From contig BCKL01000012.1 of NCBI GenBank assembly GCA_001600635.1, positions 558,001-622,000 on the forward strand: a stretch of 64,000 nucleotides of DNA, in the 5' to 3' direction. Positions 35,066 through 45,644 of this stretch are shown one piece after another. Under the pieces are notes generated by a model. The model was not told the origin of the DNA, did not search any database, and was given only the letters and a program-made list of their open reading frames with translations. Position 1 is the stretch's first letter, and the number at the start of each line of letters is the position of its first letter. Source of the DNA: Leucosporidium creatinivorum. Taxonomy: Eukaryota; Basidiomycota; Microbotryomycetes; Leucosporidiales; Leucosporidiaceae. The position numbers were made by a program, and so were the translations under genes.

Positions 35066-36205
35066 GGAGAGAGAGATGGGGATGAGGTGAGTTCGGACTT
35101 GGTTTGGCGCTGCTCGTGGAGTGAAGGAAGGGGTGCTGATCATTCGTTCAACACGGCTCGTTAGGTCGTTGACTGCCGGTGTATCTGCGGAGGAGAGAGA
35201 GGATGCGGTGGCAGTAGAGAGGTGAGTCGAGTCGTCTTTCGCTCGATGCTGCTCGGCGTGATTTCGTCGGCGGAGGCTGAGGAGACCCGAGCCAAGGCTG
35301 AGCTGACTCGCTGTCCCGATCACAGGCCCTGGTATCTGTGTCACGCCCTACATCTACCCGCTAGGATCGTTCTGTAGCTAGGTGAGTCGCTTGCTCTTCG
35401 GCAGGGGCGCTCGGCGCTGACGACGATGGAAACAGTCGATCGAAAGCTCATCCTTCGTCTTCTACAGATTACAACTCTGCAGCGAATGCATCCCTAGCCT
35501 CTCCTGCCTGCCCCTTTCTCGGCCTCGTCGCAAGCAACCTATTCGCCACACCTGCTTCACTCCGCTCGAGCCCTCTCTCGGCACCTCCTTCTCCTGCTCC
35601 GTCCTCCGTTCTCTTCCCCCGTTCATCACCAGGCCCTTTTTCCTCTTCCTCATCATCAAGCCAACTTCTCCCTCGCATCACCATCCTGCTTGCCGTCCCC
35701 AGTCCGGCACCCCACACTTTTGCGGATCACGTGACCCTCATCGCTGAAGGCTCCTGCTCAGCGTTCACCCGCTCAAGGTTGCCAGGTCCAACTCTCGCAG
35801 CTCGGTCGTCCATCAGTCGCCAGTGTTCAAGAGCGATACGAACGAGCTACTGGTGATGCGCTACAGTCGGGACGAGTGGCGTACACGAGCAGCAGGCGAG
35901 GAAGAGCAAGCAGCTCGAGCCTTCCGCGCTTCCAGGTCAAGCCGGCCGTTTTTTTCCCAGAGTTCGGCGGGAGAGGGAGGTGGTTGGCGGTTTTGCTTGA
36001 AAGAGATAGTGAGTTTCTCTCTCTCCTTCCTTCACTTCACTGCTACCGCCCGAGCTCACCTCACCTCACCCGCCCTTTCCAACCGCCACAGGCCTTCGAA
36101 CGCAAGACCCATCACTCAGATCGGCCGAGCTCAGCGCCGACCTCCCTTCTCCCTCCCTCCCTTTCGGCTCCAACCCTCGCCACCTTCACCTCCACATCAA
36201 CAGCA
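35066..36205. other. Region with splice-like signals but no defined gene
   Basis: Between the JmjC stop and the MFS start I see three intron-like units: donor GTGAGT at 35087 to TTAG at 35164 (branch GCTGAT at 35135), donor at 35222 to CACAG ending 35325 (branch GCTGAC), and donor at 35382 to AACAG ending 35435 (branch GCTGAC). The pieces between them (about 56-57 nt each) do not give one clear frame. This may be a spliced 3' UTR, a small gene or a non-coding RNA. From 35700 to 36205 the sequence is the probable MFS promoter and leader. Confidence 0.4.
35727..35734. promoter_or_regulatory. E-box TCACGTGA, candidate bHLH site
   Basis: TCACGTGA is a perfect palindrome containing the CACGTG core bound by fungal bHLH factors such as Cbf1 (RTCACRTG) and Pho4. 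It lies 472 bases upstream of the MFS start codon. Use in vivo is inference. Confidence 0.35.
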
Positions 36206-38777
36206 ATGTCACCGACCACACCCCCACCCGCCCTCTCCCACCCACACCTTCACCCCCTCCCCGCCGCCGACGCGGCCACCTTCCCCTCCCTGACCGACTC
36301 AGCCGCTCACACCGACGTCTACGAGACACACACCTCTACCGGTCTCGTCGCTGCTCGTGAGCTCCACCCCCAGTTGGAGAGTGGGAGGAGCTCGATGACC
36401 CACGTTGACCTCGGCGCTCAGGCTGCTGAGGGAGATGTGGAGAAGGGGGAGAAGGGGTGGAAGAAGGGTGGAATGGAGGGGGAGAGTAAGATTGTTACGT
36501 GGAGGGAGAATGATCCGGAGGACCCGAGGCAGTTCTCCAACTTTAGGAAGTGGTGAGTTCGTTCTCCGGCTCTCTCTGCTCGGCGCTTGCTGATCCTCCT
36601 TCCCCCCGCTCCCTCGCCTTCCTTCACCAATGTACCAGGGTCGTCACCGTCATCGCCACGGCCCTCTGTTTCGACGTCGGCCTCTCCTCCTCCATCATCA
36701 CCGGCGGCCTCGTGCCCGTCAAGGAGCACTTCCACTCCTCGACCGAGGTGGTCAACCTCACCGTCTGCGTATTTGTCATTGGATTTGGAGTGGGACCTTT
36801 GTTCCTCTCACCTATGTCCGAGTTGCTGGGAAGGAAATGTGAGTTATCTCGTTGGGGGAGCGCCAAACCGAGCCGAGCTGATTCAGATTCCGTTCGACCC
36901 CATCCAGTCATCTACCTCCTCTCCATGGGACTCTTCGCAATCTTCTCGATCCCTTGTGCTGTAGCCAAATCGATGGCAGTCCTCATCGTCTTCAGGTTCT
37001 TGGCTGGCCTCGCTGCTTCGGCGCCGATGTGCAACGCCGCTGGGTCAATCGCTGATTGCGTGAGTCTGGGGTGCTTGGCTAGAGTAGCAGACCTTTATCT
37101 GACACTTCTTGCCTCTGCAGTGGAGCGTCAACGAGCGAGGACATAAGATGAGCGCCTTCTCGTCGATCCTCTGTGAGCTTCAGCTCGGCGCTCTTCCGCT
37201 CTTCTCGTGCTGACTCGGTGCAATCCAACGGTCATCTCGCCCTGCCTCGGTCCCATCTTCGGCGGCTACATGGCTATGAACGTCTCGTGGAGGTGGATCT
37301 ACTGGCGAGTCGTCTTCTTCCCGCCTCGGTTGCTGAGCTCGGCGCTGACCCTCGCCATGCTGCACCGCAGGTTCCAAGTCATCCTCACCGGCTTCCTCTT
37401 CTTCGCCGTCCTCTTTTTCATGCCCGAGACCGTACGTCACTTGCCTGCCTCCCCTCAGCCCTGCTCCTTGCTGACCCTTTGGCTCTGAACAGTACGCTCC
37501 CACTCTCCTCGCCCGCCGCGCCAAGCAGCTTCGCAAGCAGACTGGCGACAGCTCAATCATGACCGAGCAGGAGCTGAAGCGTCGTCCTGGAGCCGAGATT
37601 GTCAGGGAGGCGCTACTTCGGCCCATGGTCATGCTTGTCACCGAGCCCGTGATGGCCGCTTTCTCGTTGTTTCTCTGTCTAGTGTACAGCTTGTTATATG
37701 GGTTTTTCTTCGCCGTTGTGAGTGGGACTTCCTTCTGGGGCAGGGCAGGACATAGGAGCGTTCTGCAGGAATATACAGCTGCAAAACGAGCGCCGGACCA
37801 CGGATCGATCGCTGACCTCCGCCTCTTCCTTTCATAGCCCATCGTCTTCGCTGAGGGTCACGGATTCAATGCTGGTCAGACTGGACTCGTGTTTGTGAGT
37901 ACAGGTGGCACCTCCTGCTCTCAGCACGACCGTTTTACTGACTTTTTGCCCTCGCCGCCGTCTTTCCTCCCTCCCTCTCAGTTCGGCATCCTCATCGGTA
38001 TCGCCATCATCGCCGTCACCGGATGTCCCATCCAGGTTCGTTTTCTACTCTGCTACCTGCGGAGCCAGCACTGACCCTCCGCTCGCCTGCAGGAGAACTA
38101 CTATCAACGTCGAGTCCTCGCCGACGGAGGATCTACCGTCCCCGAGACCCGTCTCCCGATGATGATGGGATGCGCCATCCTTCTTCCCATCTCTCTCTTC
38201 ATCTTCGCATGGACCAGCAACCCCTCGACCTCGTGGGTCGGCCCTGCCATCGCCGGAATTCCTTTCGGCTTTTCGCTCGTCGGCATCTACATGTGAGTTG
38301 GAAGCTCGAGCGCCATGCACAGGACAGCAGCTGACTGTTCATCTTCTTGCACAGTTCGGCCAACTCGTACCTCGTAGACACTTACACGCAATACGGAGCC
38401 TCGGCGATGGCTTCCAAGACTTTCATCCGCTCTCTCGCTGGTGCTTCCGTGCCCATGTAGGCTTTTCTTGTGGCATCCGCTATCTCCTCGTGCTGACCAT
38501 ATGTCTCGTTATCTTCAGGTGGATCGACTACATGTACGCGAGGCTCGGAAACGAGGTATGTTTCCTCCTGCTGCCCGGGCCGAGCAAGAAGCTAACCCTC
38601 CTTCACTCACAGTGGGCCGGCTCGCTCATGGCCTTCATCTCGCTCGCCCTCGCACCCAGTGAGCTTCTACCGGTGTCCATCTAGCTCGTATCATCACTGA
38701 CCCTCGCTCTTACAGTCCCCTTCCTCTTCTACTTTTACGGCGCTCGCATTCGCGCCCGGAGCGCCATGGCTACCTAA
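36206..38777 (+). CDS. Major facilitator superfamily transporter, DHA1-like
   Basis: Fourteen exons: 36206-36552, 36639-36838, 36908-37059, 37121-37172, 37229-37304, 37371-37431, 37493-37717, 37838-37894, 37982-38035, 38093-38292, 38355-38456, 38519-38555, 38613-38658, 38716-38777; 556 residues. A ~115-residue cytosolic N-terminus carries WRENDPEDPRQFSNFRKW, a hallmark of fungal H+ antiporters of the Tpo1/Flr1 group, then 12 hydrophobic spans. Motif A is SPMSELLGRK after span 2; FRFLAGLAASAPMCNAAGSI follows in span 4-5. These plasma-membrane proteins export drugs or polyamines; the substrate here is unknown. The intron 37305-37370 has a GC donor (GCGAGT). The acceptor before 37229 would be AA rather than AG in the frame that keeps VISPCLGPIFGGY, so either a sequence error or a non-canonical site is present there. 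Confidence 0.9.
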
Positions 38778-39277
38778 GCCGACGATGAACATAGAGCGGA
38801 GGACGGTATATAGACATGACTAATAGACCTAATCGACATTGTGCACCTCATCATAGTGTCAGTGGGAGAGAGTGCCAGAGGGGAGAATCGAAGAGCGTCC
38901 TCGGCGTTCGTTCGGCGAAGGCCTGGTGCCCGAGGAACGACCTCTTACAGGACGGCGCAGAGGTCTACCACTCTCTAGGCTCATGTAGGTGTCCTATACA
39001 GCTGCAAGTGCCCTCGGCTGAGCTGTTGAGGTGCAGCACCTCGCTCGGCGAACGAAAAGGGCGTGCAAGCGACTAGCCGAGTATGCCGGTGCTAGTAGAT
39101 TGGGTTCCAGCCGTACCTACCGTCAACTAACTTAGTATGGTGCCCTGCACACCCTCTGCACCTCGACGAGAGCTGATCAACTCGACCTCTTCGCCTCGCG
39201 GCCTTCGCCTCTTGCTCTCCCGCCCTCATCTGCTCGTTGCTGCTCGTCTACTTCACCGCCGCCAATCGAGCTACAGG
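38778..39277. other. Intergenic region
   Basis: The gap lies between the MFS stop and the next plus-strand gene. It is slightly AT-richer around 38800-38860 (TATATAGACATGAC), consistent with the terminator of the MFS gene, and pyrimidine-rich from 39140. No gene is visible. Confidence 0.4.
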
Positions 39278-40408
39278 ATGTGGAGCGAGCTCAGTACCCC
39301 TCCTGCTGTTCTCTTTGCTGTAGCTTGTTTCGTCTGTAAGCTCGTTTCGAGACGTTTCCATTCCCGAGCTGACAGCGTCTTCATCTACAGGCGCCGTCTG
39401 CGTGATGTGCTGCACTGGAGTAGCTGTGGCGATGCTCTGGGTCGGAGGCCACTTCCTCGTTGCTGCTGCTGCGCTGGTCTGGCACGTCGCTGGGAAAGAC
39501 GCCGCTCACCTCGCTGCTGGGTTGCTGCGCCACGAGTGCGTGCATCTATGAATCTCTCCGAGCAGCAAGATGTAGCTAATAGTCTTGAGACCGCCAGCTA
39601 CCTTGTCCGCACACCGAAAGCCGTCGCCGTCGCCCGACTCGTTCAGCTCGCCCGCCGACGCGCAGAGACCTTCGGCGAGCTGGCTTCTCAGCTAGCAATG
39701 CTCAACGAACTCGAGACTCGCCCTTTCGTGATACTTTCGATCGCTATGCACAGGATTCATCGTCCTCCTTCCTACTATGCCGGGGCGGAAGCTGCGGCGA
39801 CAGCGTGGGTATCGCTTCACTCTCACAGGCCTCACTCGCGACTCGCCGTAGCGCGAGAGCTCTTTCGCCTGTACTCTACTGTACGTGGACCGCCTCCGGG
39901 CGACCATCACACCCGTCGCGCTCTGATCTCCCTCAGCATCTCCCTCCTACCGACTCCCCTCGACCTCTTCAACGCTCACCTTCAAGAACACGGCTTTGAC
40001 TCGCGAATGAGCTACCTTCGACAACTGCTGTCGACACTCCTTCTCAGCCTTAGTACGCACTACCAACTCTTTGCATCCGAGGTCTGCAACAGCGACATTA
40101 TGCCCTCGCTCGAATGCGCCGAGCTCGGCGATGAGCTCGGGCCGGAGCCAAAGCAAGCCTTGCGGGATTACGTTCAAGCGGTACAGGATCTGGAGATGAA
40201 GACTCCTCAAGCGCGCACAGGATGCCCTACGCTGGCAAAGGCAGGGTTGCAGCTCATCAAGACGACGGCGACAGTGCGAATGCTCAAGGAGGAAGTGCGC
40301 CGACTCGACGATGATTTGCGCCAAGCCTTGCTGCTGGTGCTCTTTGCTTTGAAGGAGGAGCGAGAGAGGAGGAGGAAGGGAAAGTGCTGCTGTATTTGCT
40401 GCTGGTGA
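39278..40408 (+). CDS. Family W membrane protein, member 2
   Basis: Three exons: 39278-39335, 39391-39535, 39598-40408; 337 residues. MWSELSTPPAVLFAVACFV begins a hydrophobic N-terminal region (then GVAVAMLWVGGHFLVAAAAL) that ends VWHVAGKDAAHLAAGLLRHE, matching member 1 (VWHLVGKDAVAIAAALVHHE). Exon 3 has SISLLPTPLDLFNAHLQEHG and ends in a basic stretch followed by a Cys-rich tail, RRRKGKCCCICCW. Exon 1 is 58 nt long, as in member 1, and both introns fall at the same codon positions. The C-terminal CCCICC block would be a strong S-acylation candidate (inference). Family unknown; the three window copies differ in length by only a few residues. Confidence 0.8.
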   Translation: MWSELSTPPAVLFAVACFVCKLVSRRFHSRADSVFIYRRRLRDVLHWSSCGDALGRRPLPRCCCCAGLARRWERRRSPRCWVAAPRVRASMNLSEQQDVANSLETASYLVRTPKAVAVARLVQLARRRAETFGELASQLAMLNELETRPFVILSIAMHRIHRPPSYYAGAEAAATAWVSLHSHRPHSRLAVARELFRLYSTVRGPPPGDHHTRRALISLSISLLPTPLDLFNAHLQEHGFDSRMSYLRQLLSTLLLSLSTHYQLFASEVCNSDIMPSLECAELGDELGPEPKQALRDYVQAVQDLEMKTPQARTGCPTLAKAGLQLIKTTATVRMLKEEVRRLDDDLRQALLLVLFALKEERERRRKGKCCCICCW

Positions 40409-40539
40409 TGCGGTGCAACCTTGCTTTTCGCTTTTCCTTCGAGGCTGGGAGGGAGCTCGGCGATGTGTTGGAGAAGGCGAAAATGGAGGAGAGAGCTGCA
40501 CAGCGAGAAATTAGCGGGAGGTACAGCTGTTTGTCTCCC

Positions 40540-43500
40540 CGATATCATGCAGCCGCCGCTGTAGCTCAGCCAAGACCGACGAGAGCGAGCCTCTTCAGCC
40601 GCTCAGCTCGACTCTCGCCTCTCTCCCTCCTTCGTCTCGCTCGCTTTCTGCTGCGTCTCGCTTCTGCTTCCGTGGATGAGGTGAACGAGTGCTCTGATGG
40701 CTGCTGGGAGGGACGCTGTAAGTCTTCACGTGTGGGCTGGTCTGCTCGCCGAGCTGGACGGGAGGGAGATGAAGAAGGTTGGGCGCGCTGGGTCCTTGTG
40801 CACTGGCTGTGGGCGTGACTCGCGGCTAGTGGGTAAGGTATTCCCAAATAACCCTCCCCTCGCATCGCACGTGCGCTTGAAGCTGAGGTTCTGTCGAGCT
40901 GCAGCAAGCGAGACGGCGGCAGAGGGCGAGTTGACTTCTCAGCTCTGCAGGGTGCTCGCAGCGGGGCTGTGGGCGCTTCGGATGCTGTTGCAGTGTTTCC
41001 TGGGCTATTCAGAGTCTCATCGCTGACAGGAGCTCTGCTGAGAAGATGAGAGCGCCTCGCCGAGCTAGCCAGGCTCAGCTTCTCCTCCTGTGCGAGAGGC
41101 GGGGTCAGGCTTCGCTCTGCTCGCTCGAATCATCGCTCTTTGTGCTGTGTCTTACCTGCCGAGGCATGGACGCGGCAGGGAGCTCTGGAGCGTTGAGCCT
41201 TCGCCGAGCACTTCTTTTCTCCGTTGACGACGTTCAGCGGGGTGTAGGAGGGCTGTAATGTCGAGAAAACGTGCTGTAGGCTTCACCTCGGAGTCCTGGC
41301 TTATGTTTGGGCAGGCAGATGTCCTTGCCGGCTGGTCCTAGCTCATCGCCGAGGTTCGCTTTTCGCTGGCCGAAAGCTTGCGGAGACGTCTCGGTAGGGA
41401 CGTCGGCGTCCGGCGGGCCCGACGGTGCTTCGGTGCACACTCAACATAGAAGATCTCTTGATGCAACATCAGTAGCTCAGTGGAGTTGCTAGCGGGAGCA
41501 TGCGGCGCCTCGACGCTCCCTCGTGTTCGCTGTCGAGCTCTTGACCGAGGTGTCGAGAGCTTGCAGTGATGTCGGCGAGGTATGCTACGCGCGTCGCTCG
41601 GCCCGTCGGCGTCCCCGGAGGCCATTGAGACGCTGTGCAAGAGGGTCGCTCGGCGCGACCCTTTCCGCGCTGGCTTAGCCTCTCGCTGAAGGTTGAGCCG
41701 AGCGGATGATTTCAGCACCATCAAGCTATACTACTTTGTTTTGAGAATTACGGCATGTAGAGACGACTGAGGGCCTGGAGCTCGTCCTCCAGCAAACGTC
41801 TTCGGTGTGGGCCGGCGCCGAGAAGGGCAGCTCCAGGCTTCGTGCAGGCTGCTGTGAGCTCGTCTCGCGGCATTCTTCATGATGCATGATGGTGCAGGCA
41901 TGGTCACCGCTTTCTGCCAGTGACACCTTGTGCCACCGCACCGATCCGCTTCCTCCGCGACGCAACGCTCGGCTGCTCTGCCTTCTCACCTCGCTTAAAG
42001 AAGCTCGGCGGAAGCGTCGGGTCTCTGGAGTGATACTGTTGGGTTCACAGATGAGCTACCGTGCTGCCGGATGGTACTATGCTGACCAGGCTTAACCTGC
42101 TGGAGCACACGAGCTCGCCGGCGATACCCCTGCGCCGACCTGCACTGTTCTTGACGAGCAGTGCACTGGTTGCTGGGTCGTCCGCATCGCAGCTTCCCCG
42201 ACCCTGCTATAAAATCGACTTCTCGCACAGAGCTGGAGACGCAGGAAGGAGACGCTTGGCGGTGCTTACACCCTCGCCGAGCTCGTCGACGAGATTGGCG
42301 ACGGGCTAGCGAGAGTGTACAGACGGACTCGCTTGCTCTCTCTCGCTAAATAGGTTCTATGAAGTGAGCCACACAACTCACAGGATCCATGCCACCCACT
42401 GAAAGCTCGGCTGAAGCGATTTTTGCCTCTCGGCGTTACCTTTCGCTGGTTTCTCGAGCGCCGCGAGCCACGCTTGGGAGCCTCCGATAGGAAGACAAGA
42501 CTAAGGGAGATTGTTCGCGCTTGTAATCATACCGATGCTTATAGCACTTGGCAGCACGCCGTCGATTGAGCACCCGAAGCAGCGCACCGCTTTCGCTCAG
42601 CTGAGGATTCATGACGACCCGAGGCTGAGTGATACAGCTTGCTGGCGCTGGCAGCTCGCTTGCAATCGGCTTCGCGCATGTCAGAAGCGCAAGGGCTGAC
42701 CTCGGGGCTCTCCAGCTCCTTGCCGAGGGCTGGCCTTCGCACGGAGCGGATCGTCGGGGGCGCAAGCGTCACTCAGTCACTGCTCAGGCTGAGGGATCCT
42801 GACTGTCTCTCGCACAAACTTCTGCTGTAGCTTCTCCATTCTCGAGCTCCTCCGGCGTAACTCGACCGTCAAGCCACTGTACTCTCTGCTGACAGTCGAG
42901 CTCGCTCGGCGACTTTGACGCCTTCTCAGCTTGCCAAGCAAGTTGCGCAGGAGTATGTCCCGTTTGCCGAGCTCGGTAGCCACTCAGTCACTCACCGTGA
43001 GGGCTGTGCAGCTCGCCGAACTTCCCGGTTCGGCGCAGGCGGCAAGCAAGGCTCGCTCTGTTTCGCCTTTGACAATACCGTCCTCGAGGTCTTGTGAGGT
43101 GAATTCTTGATGCGAATCTTGCAGCTTTCTCTCTGGGTTGTACTCAGCTGCAGCCCACCGTCGTCACAGTCAACCTTGCTGCGAATCTCGTCCCCAGAAA
43201 CGAGCGCTGAGGTTAAGCTTCGTTTGCTTGCTGACTCTCAGATGGGGTCGGTGAGCGGTGATAGTCGCTTGAGGAGACGCTCGTCATATGCGCTTGAGGG
43301 GACGCTCGTCAGGACCTGGGCGTTCAGAGATCCCGGTGGGCTCTGCAGGAGCGCTTGCTCGAGCATTTTGATGCTCGGCGTTCGCCTCCTCCGGCCGAGG
43401 CAGCCGCGTTCGGCGCGTTTGTACAGGTGCACGTCTTGATGGCAAGGTTTGTACTGCGGAATGCTGATTGACGACGGCGCTTTGGGCTTGTGGACCCTGC

Positions 43501-43900
43501 CACTCCCGTCTCGCAGCTCGGCGCTCGTCGTCGCTTTACACAAGTCGTCGGCCGAGCTGCGGCGAAGGGCTTCAGGTCGCCTCTGCAGCTTGAATATGAG
43601 CTCTGGAGTGACATGTTCATATTCTCCGCAATTCGGTAGCGCAACGCTGGAGGGAGCTCTCTGCTCGGCACAGTGGAAACCAGGAAAGGAGCAGCGAGTT
43701 CGGCGATCGCTCAGTGGCCGAAGCAGGAGCAAGCGGCGAGCAGAAGGTTGCAGCTTCTCTGCTTTCGTCTTGCTCAAAGATCGCCGTACAAAAGCGATCC
43801 ACTGCACGTCTGCGCGGAAGGTTGAGGGAGCTGCGAGGCGCGTGGGATGCTGAAGGAAGCTTTGTAGAGTCGATGGTGCAGTTGAGGAGCGTCGAGGTAG
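40540..43900 (-). repeat. Dispersed 3.4-kb repeat, copy 3 (inverted)
   Basis: The reverse complement of this stretch is collinear with 25150-28560 and 45645-49110. Landmarks on the plus strand: GTGGGCTGGTCTGCTCGCCG at 40732, GCCTCTCGCTGAAGGTT at 41678, and TCGTCCTCCAGCAAACGTCT near 41780. Similarity weakens past 42,600 but short matches continue to about 43,900, so the right end is uncertain. It begins 130 bases after a family W stop codon. Frames within it do not line up well between copies, apart from one near 40560-40818 noted in the findings. Confidence 0.6.
43266..43310. repeat. Two-unit 25-bp tandem repeat
   Basis: CGCTTGAGGAGACGCTCGTC at 43266-43285 is followed 25 bases later by CGCTTGAGGGGACGCTCGTC at 43291-43310, differing at one base. 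It is a small local duplication inside the inverted repeat copy. Confidence 0.8.
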
Positions 43901-44140
43901 TCGAATAGAGGTCGGAGAGTAGCGACAGTCTCATGCTCACGATACCCCACTTCGCTCTCCTCTCCACTCTCGGCGCCGAGCAGCTTGACGAGCAAGCGGA
44001 AATCGCGATTAATAGCTTACTGTGGTTGCGAATCGTTCTGCCAGCCTAAATGTCCATCCCCTAATCCCTGCTCCCTCTCGCACCCCCACCTTCTACTCCT
44101 ACATCGACCCAAACAAATACACTCCCCTTCTCTTCGAGCT

Positions 44141-45169
44141 CTAACCCCTGCACCTAACCCTCGCCCGATCCGTCCCTCCCAAAGGCGTGACCACACTAAT
44201 CACCTCGGTCCCCAGCGTCGTCGCCGAATTAGCAGGGATGGGAAGGTTGCCCGTGGAGGCGCGAGTGGTGCCCGATGCTGGGGCTATGGCCGAGGCGGAG
44301 GTAGAGGCAAAGGCGGTGGGGAAGGGGGAGGACTCCGTGGAGGTGATGGTGATGGGTAGGTCGGAGGAGGAGGGGAAGAGAGAGTCGATGGACGCGGCGG
44401 AACCTGAGGCGGCGGCGATCTCGGAGGAGGCGAAGGAGGAGGTCGAGGGGAGGTCGGTGTAGAGTGAGGAGGGGATCACGGTGCCGGCGGAGGTGGTTTC
44501 CGTGCCCGTGGCGGTGAAGATGGAGGCTGTAGCGTTCTTGGTCATTGCGGCGACTCTTGAGCTGGATCCTCCTCCTCCTCCCGCCGCCGCCGAATCGCTG
44601 CTGCCGGCGGTCTTGTTGCCAGCAGCGCTATTATCCTCATCGGCGCTCTTGTTGCGATTCTTGTGCGCCTCGCTCAGGCCTACGCCGAGTCCCAGAGCGA
44701 GGGCCACGGCGAGCAACAAGCCTAGGATGATGGCGAGGGCGAGAGGACGGAGGTACCATTTCCTGCCGTCTCCTCGGTCACCTCCAGCGCCGAATGTCCT
44801 TCGTCTTGGTGGTCCTTCCCTCAGACTACCCCCCGCTGCTCCCGCACCCAGTGCGCCGGCGCCATAACCTCCTCCTCCCGCTCCCCCCTTCTCGTACATG
44901 GGATACTCCCCGCCATCTGTACCCTTCTCCGCTAATCTCCTACTACTATTCCCCCTCGGCCTAGCATTCAACAGCTCGACATCATAACCCTCTTGCCTGT
45001 CCCTCTCCGTGAGAGCAATGTCGCGACTTTGGGCGAGGAAAGGGTCTGAAGGGTCCGCTCCTCGATGGTTGGGCGGTGGTGTAGCGTAGGATGCTGTAGG
45101 ATGATGCGGTGGTGGGTTGGGTAGAGGGCGCGAGGAGGAGGAAGGCGACGAGCGCGGTAAAGCGGCCAT
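44141..45169 (-). CDS. Single-pass membrane protein with Ser/Thr-rich outer domain
   Basis: One exon, 342 residues, start ATG at 45169. Residues 1-~145 are hydrophilic, Pro/Gly/Arg-rich and probably cytosolic. One hydrophobic span follows (WYLRPLALAIILGLLLAVAL, then ALGLGVGL), with basic residues (GDGRK) just before it, predicting an inside N-terminus. The remaining ~170 residues are Ser/Thr/Ala-rich with candidate N-glycosylation sites (NKT, NAT), typical of heavily O-glycosylated fungal surface proteins, such as wall-stress sensor-like or mucin-like proteins. It has no Cys-rich WSC head and no GPI-type end, so it is not a standard Wsc sensor. No family assigned. Confidence 0.75.
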   Translation of the reverse strand: MAALPRSSPSSSSRPLPNPPPHHPTASYATPPPNHRGADPSDPFLAQSRDIALTERDRQEGYDVELLNARPRGNSSRRLAEKGTDGGEYPMYEKGGAGGGGYGAGALGAGAAGGSLREGPPRRRTFGAGGDRGDGRKWYLRPLALAIILGLLLAVALALGLGVGLSEAHKNRNKSADEDNSAAGNKTAGSSDSAAAGGGGGSSSRVAAMTKNATASIFTATGTETTSAGTVIPSSLYTDLPSTSSFASSEIAAASGSAASIDSLFPSSSDLPITITSTESSPFPTAFASTSASAIAPASGTTRASTGNLPIPANSATTLGTEVISVVTPLGGTDRARVRCRG

Positions 45170-45644
45170 GTTGTTCGAGAGCGAGGGACGAGGCGGTGCG
45201 TTTGCTGCTGGAGCGAGGGGTGGCGAGCGGCTGTAGCCTGGTAGGGGAGAGAGAAAGCCCGAGGGGGCGCAGAGGTAGTTGAAGCTGTAGCCTGGTATAT
45301 CGCAGTAAAGCCTTTGAAGCGAGTCGAGCGGTGCAGGCGAGCAAGTTGAGGTTCAAGGCCAACCTCTCTCGAGGCGCGCGAGGAGCTTCCGGGCCAGCGC
45401 AGTCGATCGAGGCCCTTGACCTCTTCGGTTTTCGGCGCTCAGCCTCTGGCTGTAGTATGATATATCAAGGCTGTGGTGTGTAGCACATTCTCACTCGACT
45501 ACAGCACTCGCTCGGCAGCTCTCTAACTCAGTACGGCCCAATACCCACGAGTTCGGCTGCTCTTGCACTCGATTTAGCACCATCCCTTCAACCTTCCGCC
45601 TGCTCCTCCTCTTCTGCGCATCTTGCTGCTGCTGTCGCCTTTTA
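45170..45644. other. Intergenic region
   Basis: The gap lies between the start of the minus-strand membrane protein gene and the third repeat copy. It includes AT-richer patches near 45,450-45,480 (TGATATATCAAGG) that might belong to the promoter. No gene is visible. Confidence 0.4.

Noticed and set aside
35727-35734. E-box as proof of regulation of the MFS gene
   Set aside because: An 8-bp palindrome alone, far from the start codon, is only a candidate; it is listed as a low-confidence site and not as evidence of control.
43238-43807. 189-codon minus-strand frame in the inverted repeat copy
   Set aside because: It shows weak protein-level similarity to a frame at 46685-47083, but the nucleotide alignment explains this and the frame slips relative to copy 1, so it was treated as part of the repeat.
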